DNA of 64,000 nucleotides from Typha latifolia (Eukaryota > Streptophyta > Magnoliopsida > Poales > Typhaceae), in the NCBI GenBank assembly GCA_019914945.1, contig CM034105.1, positions 1,860,001-1,924,000 on the forward strand, read 5' to 3'. Below are positions 49,754-64,000 of this stretch, piece by piece (the first letter of the stretch is position 1; each line of letters opens with the position of its first letter). The notes beneath the pieces were generated by a model, which did no database searches, was not told the DNA's origin, and saw only the letters and a list, made by a program, of their open reading frames with translations. The translations under genes and the position numbers were made by a program.

Positions 49754-52135
49754 ATGTCCTATTCCTCTTCTTCTGCTGCTTTCCCTCGTCTCCTACCTTG
49801 GCCCTCTTCTTCTACTTGTCGCTCTAGAAGGTCACAACTTTTATATATATCCCTTAAACCCAAAAGACCCAGAAGCGGAATCACTTGTTTGAGGCTTGGA
49901 GTGGAGGAAATTTCGGAGCTTGCCCATAACAAGGTAAGGATAACCTGACTCACCACTTGGGTCTCGTTCTTGGGACCAAATTGAGAAGAAAAATCTCTTC
50001 TGTTTGGTTGGTAATTTGGTTTGTTTCCAGGTTCTGATAGCATCCACTCTCGCTTCTGCCATTGGGCAGCTCTCGAAGCCACTGACTTCGGCTATTGGGG
50101 GAAAGGGCATCGATTGGAGGGCGGCAGTTCGGTCGGGAGGAATGCCTTCAACCCATTCCGCCGTAAGATTAGTTTCTTCTCGTGGTTTTCTTATCCACTT
50201 ACCTTATAAGTTGACGTACTTGAGGCTAAGGACATGTCTTTTGTTCAAATGAATTGTTTCCCTCTTCTGGTTATTATTTAATTTTCAGCAATGAACTCTT
50301 TATTCATAGTGCTTTCAAACTGCTATTTATTTTTCAGAGTGTTGTAGCTGCTGCAACTTTACTAGGTCTTGAAAGGTGAGTGAAATATTGCTTTCCCTAA
50401 ATTATGTCGCTAAGAACCGGTACTTGCAACCTATGCTGATCTATATATGTTTGGTATAAAGAACAATGCTTTGTCATTTACCTTCTGGTTGCCAAAAGTA
50501 ATTCATATTCATCTATTGGTCTGTAGAAACTCTTTGTTGGATGTTAGCAGTGGTTTGATCTTCATATAACCTGGTTGATTCTGGAGTGCAGGGGATTCTC
50601 GGACTCGATTTTTGGCATGTCTGTTGTCTTTGCTGCAATCGTTATGTATGATGCTCAGGTTTGAATGATTTTGTTTGACCCATCTCCATGGCATTATGCT
50701 ATTTATTAAACTAGCATTTGTTTGTTTCATGCGATAACCTAGAAAATTAGCTCTCTAATAGGCAAGAATTAGATAAAGTGATAAACCACCATTTCTCTGG
50801 GTTCAAGGTACATATTTAACTGATTATATTTGTGAATGTATATATGGAAACATATACTTTTATGCATACCACATATACATGTATATACATGGACATTCTT
50901 TTAATCGGAACTGAAATTTTTTTTTTATTATAACATCAATGTGAATTACTTATGATAGAGTAAACTTTAGGTTCAGTTTGAGGACCATGTAGCAGTCAGT
51001 CTCCACGAATTTGCTGTCTGCTTTATATGTGATATTTTTACAATCCAACCCCACAAGGACGGCATGTGTTGTCAGCCTGAGCATTTCATATCCTTCCCAA
51101 CGCATGCCCTTCTCTTTGTTCAGTCTCTCCTATTTTCACTACTATACAAAGCCGCTCTTTTTACTGGCATTCTCATGTGTTAATGACCATGCTTATACCA
51201 TCTCATGTGTCATCCAGCTTTCCTCGCATGGTAGCATAGACATGGTAAAGGAATGCAGTTATACTGCTTTTACTGGTTCTAACAATGTTAAAGGTTTTGC
51301 ATGTTTGGGGAATAATGGACAGTCTGATAAATAGAATGTGGGAGCAAAATGGTAAATATGACATTGTGCCAGTGGTCAAACACTAAACTCTGCTTGCGAC
51401 ATAAGCTAATTTTAGTTCTGAAATTAATATCTGATGTATAATGCTGATGACCCTTTCGGACGGTGGCAGGATGCACTATTAACTAGTTCTCTGGTATCTT
51501 CCTTTCCATTTTTCCCTAGCCTATCTAGGATTTCGGATCTTCTTGGCAAATTGCTTGCTTGGCCTTTTAGCAACCCATTTGAGACTTCGGTTAGTGACAA
51601 ACTCAAAAACTTTTTTGTCTAGGCTGCGCTGCAGTAACTGAAATTACATTTCTTGGTGTAATCATATCTTTTATTTCGAGAAATCATGTTAACGGATTAT
51701 ATCCTTATATAAACTTTATTGTCTCGTCAACCTCAGGGAGTTAGAAAAGAAGTGGGTTACCATGCACAGTTTCTTAACATGATGTTGAGTCTCCAAGAGA
51801 AGCCCGCTCTTCATTGGGACCAAGATGATGCAACTCAGTCTACGCCTGGAGTTTCCTCCATCAATTCTGAGGAAACTGCTCCCCTAATTTCTGTGCCCCA
51901 GAAGGCAAATATGTATGGCTCCGATGCAGATTCTTATTCATTGTGTAGTAACGGAATTACATCCAGAAAATTGAGTGCAACACAGAGCTTTAGAAATGAT
52001 GTCGTGGAACCAGTAGAGAATGCCTATAGATTTCACAAGCCATTGAACGAATTTGTTGGCCACACAAGGCTTCAGGTTATAGTAGGTGCACTACTGGGTT
52101 TCGTCGTCAGTTTAGTTATTGATATTGCATTGTAA
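49754..52135 (+). CDS. Chloroplast DUF212 membrane protein (acid phosphatase/haloperoxidase-related)
   Basis: Five coding exons: 49754-49933, 50031-50162, 50338-50375, 50592-50658, 51737-52135; 271 residues. The first 45 or so residues are rich in Ser, Arg and Pro with few acids (MSYSSSSAAFPRLLPWPSSS), typical of a plastid transit peptide. The DUF212 core follows: ASTLASAIGQLSKPLTSAI, the motif SGGMPSTHSASVVAAATLLG with the STHSA signature, a membrane helix (FGMSVVFAAIVMYDAQGVRK) and GYHAQFLN. A variable linker of about 85 residues precedes a final helix (LQVIVGALLGFVVSLVIDIA) ending the protein. The PSTHSA motif resembles one element of PAP2-type phosphatases, but the family's activity is unproven. 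The linker is longer than I would expect and lies in one exon; the last intron is 1.1 kb. Confidence 0.9.
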
Positions 52136-53093
52136 CTTTCAACTGTTAGCATTCTTATGCTCAACAATATATAGCCAATTGATTTTGTGATAACATAGTC
52201 ACTTCTCTTCTATGCTCTACCATTTACAAATAATGTAATCTTTCCCTCATCTTCTTGTAGTGCTTCTTCGCTTTTTATCAATGATGATCGAGGCACCCAG
52301 TTGGAAAAGTTTGTAATCTTTTTCATTTGTTACAGAAATTAACTCTTCGAATTAATTGGTTGGTATAGTCTTTTTTCATATACTATAGTTCCTGGATAAG
52401 TTTAAATCTCAAAACCAATCCGTACTTATTGAAGCTCAAGGGTCAAATAGAAAAACAGGAACACAAGGAAATATATTCCTGTCATTACAAACAATAAAAT
52501 TAAATGGATTTAATTTCAATACCATTAATTTCTCAAAAGTATAATTCGTTTATATTGATTTCGTGATTTGGTCCCAATCATACCCTAATACTGCTATTTT
52601 AAGTTGGCACGTCCCATCATGTGCAAGATAGGCATTAGCAGCCTGCTGTGTGCTGCTGATAACTTGCATCTAAATTTCTGTGACACAAACAAAATTTAGA
52701 AGCTTGCACCTATTGACTCCAAAATAATTCCGCATTACATATAATGTTTCATTTACAACATCAAAATGAGTTGAACTTCAGAAGTTCATATACTACAACA
52801 TCATAATAACAATCACAAGGGAAATTTCAACTGGAACTTTTGCAAAAACCTCAGAAAGAGAATCCATCTTATCCCTTCCTCTGCAATTCTAGTGGAACAC
52901 GAGTAACATGCGGTACAGCAAAGCTCGACAGACCCGAATGCTGCAACTCCATCAATTCCTCCCTGCTATATTTTATTCTTTCATCTATTTTCAAGAAAAA
53001 AAAAAGAATCCTGTAGTAAGAATGCAATGGCTGTCGATTAAGATAAAGAAATGCACAAGCTATGTACTTTGGTCAATAAGCAAAGACTTTGAT
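52136..53093. other. Convergent interval between the DUF212 and LRR genes
   Basis: About 950 bases between two 3' ends, AT-rich, consistent with two untranslated regions. No coding signal. Confidence 0.5.
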
Positions 53094-56000
53094 CTATCTG
53101 ATAACACAATTACCTACAAATGAGGTCCCTGCAAGACCATATGGGGCTTGTGCAAATGTCGCTTTTTTTTGTCTTAGTTGATGAGCTTGGGTCATCCTTC
53201 CATGATGACATGGAGCAACAGAAACATCTCGTTCTGAATGAGGCATCTCAACATGCTCGTGTTTCACCTCTATCTGAGGATGACTTCTACAGAATGATAC
53301 AATCACATCCTCAGTTAAGAGCCAACATCCTCTCAAATCCAATAAATGAAGTGTTGCTGGGGGCACATAGTGTAGAAGTCCAGGGCTGGTCAGCACAGTC
53401 CCACGAAAACCAAGAACTTTCAAGTATAAGAGAGAAGATAAGGCACACAAGGTAATATCAGACAGGAAATCACTCTTCAGATACAAATATTTTAGTTCTT
53501 TGAAGGAAGCCAAGGGTTGTAGAACTTTATCAGTCAAATTTGTCTCTTCTAAGTTTAAGCTTTCCAAATGGCTAAGATTTTGAAGAGCACATAATGACAA
53601 TGTTCTATCCGGTTCGTCCCTGCCCCAGTAAACCAAACCTGGCATTCCAACAGAAACATGAGATTTTTGTGTAACAATACTTTAATGTCAATAATGGCTA
53701 AAGCCAGTTTCCAGGTAAAACTCTACCTTTAATATTTGTGTGGCTTAAATCTAATATTTGTAAAGAGAACATCATACTGATGTATGAGAGAGCAGAATCA
53801 TCAATTGCCGTGTGAGCTAAAGAGAAGGATTCAAGTTTTATAACTGATCCAGCCAGCATGCACACTCCGTGGGAGGTGAGCTTAGTATTGCTAAGGTCTA
53901 AATATCTCAAGGTTGCTCCCACATTGGCAATGTGTTCAACAGTATTATCAGTTATTCCGCTGAAGCTGAGATCCAAATATTCCAGTCCTTTCATATTGTC
54001 CAAGAAGTAGAATTTGCTAATGGAACATCTGGACATGTCCAAGAACGTCATAGAGCTCACTTCCATACAAGAGAATGCCTCATCAATATCAGCAAAACTA
54101 GCTCCAGAGACAGAGAGTTTTGCTAAAGGAGCACTAGTTCCATAATCCCCGTGAAATACAGACTGGATGGTGCAATTACTCATGTTCAAGCATCCGATGG
54201 AAGGAAGATATGGCAAAATAGTGACATTGGTCCATGCAATATTCAGGAAACACAGTTTAGGAAACAACCTAAGGCCAAAAGCTCCGCTATTAGAAATCTG
54301 ACTACCCCACATGTCCAGGTACTCTAGTTTTGTCAAATTCTACAACAATAACAAAAAAGAAAATCAATATCAGCAATTATTTGAAGTGGAAGAAGAGAAA
54401 AAAATTTCATAAATTTTTTTTTACCAGTGATAGTTTTCAGATAAAAGTAAACTGATATAATCTAAATAGAAAGCTTGCATTTTAGGGTAACAAAATGCCC
54501 TAATAATTATCTGAGAGACAACTGCAGATCTAGACAACGTTGTGATTAGTAGATTTTTTAAAAAAGAAAAGAAAAATCAGAACAAAACTTCCAAATTCTG
54601 AAGGCATCCTAATTGGAGCCACAAAGCAGAATGTTAGATGACAAATCCAATATATGAGATACTGAAATTAGGTTAAAGGTATACCTGTAATGACAACAGT
54701 GCCTTATCACTGAAGGCTATGCCTCCCAAATCCAACAAATACAAGTTTGTAAGTGAAGAAAGGAGCATCACTCCATCATCAGTCACTCCAGTCTCTGAAA
54801 TATATAGCTTCTCCAGAGTTTGAATGGATATGATATGCTTTATGCCAGCATTAGTAATTTTAGAACACCTTGATAGGTCCAACTCCTTCAAGGTACTCAT
54901 TCCTAAGGGCAAGAAGTAAATTTAATTGCCTCACTAATAAAATTTTACTAATACAATTCATGACATAAGTTTCTTCTCATACACATACTTTCTTGTGATG
55001 AAAAAAGATAACATTCTCTACAACAATGTCACAGTATTTTCAAACCTTTGCAGAGAATGATAACATAGTTGTGCCAACTATGAATTATCTTTAGCAGAAG
55101 CTCATCAAAATTGGAGAGCCTATTAAAATCACCCAAAGAGTTTGTACCAATGTGAACCACCAAAAGTTACAGCCAATTGTGTTTGTCCTTTCTCTCTCTT
55201 TATATTTTGAAGACAGGAACTTTTACGACTCGCCAAAACTGAACTTATGCAACGATTTAAGAAACTTCTCATAAGAAAACCATCACATCGCATCACATCT
55301 AATAAGTTTGCTAAAACAAAGTTCATACCAGAAATTGGCCAAATAGAATAATTGTTGATGCCTCTGCAGTCCGCAAGTTTCAACTTTCGCAAACTACGGA
55401 AAGCACCCAAATATGCCATCCACTCTGCATCTATACTACTGTCACCTTTCAAGTCAATTTCCTCCACAGGGTACTGGAACACTCTGCATAGCAAATGCAG
55501 CAAACACATTATCAAATGAGCAAAGAGATAAACAAAATGGCAACAATATCACATAGGGCAGAAGCTGGAGAACAAGGTTTTAAGAGATTGTATATATTTA
55601 TGACCAAGAGCCCATCCAAAGTCATCTTATAGACCAAGCAGAATGATGCATTCCTTAGCTTGGTGCAAAAGGCTGATAGCAGGTTCCTTTCAAGCCCATT
55701 GTAGATGATAGACGGGCAGACAAATGATCATGTAGCGCCTGGGTGGGCGCTCAGAATTCAAGATGGTTAAACAATAATCAAATAAAAGAAATCATAGTTA
55801 GAAAATAAGATAAAATTAATACATATAATCTAAACATTATACTAATACAATGTTGTTAAGAACTATCATTAGCTATTAAAATCCACTAATTCATCAACAT
55901 GTATAATAGTTTTGAATTTCAGAGTCAATATACGTACTAAAATATGATAAATATGATATGAGATGCTAGGTAGTCACCTAGGCGGGATCTAAGCAAAGTC

Positions 56001-56642
56001 TAGTTATATTCTATCTAAGGTAGGAGCCTCAGCATTAAGGTGGAAGTTTTTCAAAACAATGCTGGAGAATTGTCGTGCATGATCTGCGTTAACAAATATA
56101 TTCTCCAAATTACGAGAGATATGTAGATATTTCTGGAATTACTGATCAGAAGGTCAAGAACAAGAAATTTATCAATTGTAAAAACTTAAAACTAAGTTTA
56201 CTGGATCAGTTGCTCGTTAAGTTCAAAAAAGTTTAAGCCTTTTGAATCAAAATTATAGGCATTAAATCACCAATTAAATTACTAAAATGACTCTTCGCTA
56301 CATTTTATTCCATTAACCAAGCTGGATCTTCTCAAATTCCGAGATCGTCACAATAGAATGACTAATTAAACCAACCATTGAGTAGAGACACATGAAGGTC
56401 ATCTTTTTAATGCCGAACTAGGGAACTGGAAACTGGAAGAACATCGAAGATAGAATAGAACGCACTCGAGCAATGAAGGGTAGAGAAGTCGGCGTTGAAT
56501 GAGGCGTCGGAGAAGGGAGTCAGCGAGATTGCCGGGGAGGAGCTCGAGAGTTCGCCGCTGCCGCCGCCACTTCTCCACGCTCTCTGCGGTGGAGCTCGCG
56601 GCCTCTATGCACAAATCCACCAGCCTTCCACTGCCGTGCTCC

Positions 56643-56644
<2 letters not shown>
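53094..56644 (-). CDS. Leucine-rich repeat protein (RNI-like), possible ubiquitin-ligase receptor
   Basis: Five coding exons: 56644-56466, 55483-55329, 54902-54685, 54339-53727, 53638-53094; 569 residues, phases close. The N-terminus is LVDLCIEAASS, then LELLPGNLADSLLRRLIQRR, a helical segment with the LCL...LP..L...LL spacing seen ahead of LRRs in Cullin-linked receptors. From about residue 62 come at least 13 LRRs of about 22-25 residues (examples LKELDLSRCSKITNAGIKHI, LEYLDLSFSGITDNTVEHI, LESLNLEETNLTDKVLQPL). The last 60 residues are polar (VEMPHSERDV) and may be disordered. No signal peptide or transmembrane segment is seen, so it is intracellular. The LRR consensus L..LdLs.t.It..g... 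fits the cysteine-containing/RNI class. A role in ubiquitination is inference. Start chosen at the ATG directly after the CT repeat. Confidence 0.82.
55730..56040. repeat. Possible repeat insertion in LRR gene intron 1
   Basis: GCGCCTGGGTGGGCGC (about 55736-55751) and CACCTAGGCGGGATC (about 55976-55990) resemble arms of one element, with AT-rich DNA between them, inside the 982-base first intron. Similar GCCTAGGCG-like motifs recur in dispersed plant repeats. No target duplication could be confirmed. Confidence 0.25.

Positions 56645-56693
<49 letters not shown>
56645..56693. repeat. (GA/CT)n tract directly abutting the LRR gene start codon
   Basis: About 49 bases of nearly pure GA on the plus strand (CT on the coding strand) run straight up to the ATG at 56644; the frame is open through it, coding Ser-Leu repeats. 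It is the longest such tract in the window. Confidence 0.9.
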
Positions 56694-56696
<3 letters not shown>

Positions 56697-57378
56697 GATG
56701 AGATTTGGGCAGAAAGGAGTGTGGAGAAGGGTAACTTGGTCAGCAAGGAGAAGTCGATGGCGAGATGAGATCTAATGCACGTCAGCTTAGTTTAATTGGA
56801 TCCGACCAAATAAGGATCCAAATTCTAGGATCTAGATCCGGACTTGGTTATCCATACCATTTTGCCTTTAATGTAGATTACATCTCAATTAGACACGTTA
56901 ATAACAGGTTAATGACTTAGGATATTATCCATCCTTTGGAGTTTGGATTATATTTTCGATTCCCCCCTACATGCAATTAGACTTTGAATCTAAATATCCC
57001 TACACGCACTTCTTTTTTTCGGCCCTTTAATTTTTTTGGACATAAAAAGAACGAAGAAATTATCTAATCACACAGTCTCTATTCATATTGCGAAGCAAGC
57101 TTAAAGCTAACATCATTCAGTACACAAGCATATATAGCTTTGTTTGATGAAAGAAACAAAGAAGAAAAAGCCACAAACGATAATAATATTAGCTAGGAAA
57201 AGGAGGACGAGCATTTCAACTATCAAACTCGGATCTCTCCAAATCCTTTGCAAACTATTTCAATAAGAGGAGAAAGAGGATGAGCACACTCCCATTTGGG
57301 TCTCTTCACTCCTTCCTCCCCAATCGCACTTGCCTAGACTAAAATATACTACCTAACTCTTAAAAGCACACTAATTCC
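56694..57378. other. LRR promoter and GH9 3' flank
   Basis: About 685 bases. The left part is the upstream region of the LRR gene, with GGATCC-rich sequence at 56795-56835; the right part is the likely 3' untranslated region of the GH9 gene. No other feature is seen. Confidence 0.4.

Positions 57379-64000
<6,622 letters not shown>

Noticed and set aside
53932..54126. Plus-strand frame antisense to LRR exon 4
   Set aside because: Shadow of the LRR-coding strand, no independent motif.

Overview
The window is nuclear DNA of a flowering plant. Nearly every protein-coding locus is split by short AT-rich introns with GT-AG borders, the intergenic DNA is AT-rich and full of dinucleotide microsatellites, and the gene families are plant ones (PADRE/DUF4228, ATX-type SET proteins, GH9 class C endoglucanase with CBM49, chloroplast DUF212 protein). 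There is no strong 5' GC gradient of the grass type, so a non-grass angiosperm is likely; I cannot name the species. Exon structures were built by hand: each junction was chosen so that the reading phase closes across the intron and the joined protein stays colinear with the family.

Layout, left to right (strand in brackets): UBR7-type UBR-box/PHD E3 ligase (+, 411-5862); a 4.3 kb gene-free stretch; two small PADRE/DUF4228 proteins facing each other (+ 10144-10431 and - 12471-12869); KGD4, the small adaptor subunit of mitochondrial 2-oxoglutarate dehydrogenase (+, 14175-16667); an RMF-type F-box protein (-, 17863-19552); an SFT2-type Golgi transport membrane protein (-, 20629-23683); a large disordered charged protein of unknown role (+, 24493-29894); a single-exon B3-like protein (-, 30568-31146); a small orphan reading frame (-, 31614-31946); an ATX4/ATX5-type histone methyltransferase in 23 exons (-, 33186-41585); an NADP-isocitrate dehydrogenase ending in SKL, so probably peroxisomal (+, 44041-48493); a chloroplast DUF212 membrane protein (+, 49754-52135); an LRR protein (-, 53094-56644); and a secreted GH9 class C endoglucanase (-, 57379-60505). 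The last 3.5 kb holds no gene that I can support.

The genes are unrelated housekeeping and regulatory loci, not a functional cluster. Two touch neighbouring steps of 2-oxoglutarate metabolism (KGD4 and NADP-ICDH), but in different compartments and 28 kb apart. The only clear local paralogy is the PADRE pair. Recurrent features are (GA/CT)n tracts at or near start codons in several genes, degenerate repeat insertions inside introns, and divergent gene pairs with shared upstream regions (PADRE2/KGD4, SFT2/disordered protein, ATX/ICDH). I found no CRISPR array, phage, intact transposon, rRNA or convincing tRNA gene, and nothing I would honestly call a new biological system; the findings are mostly gene-level oddities.
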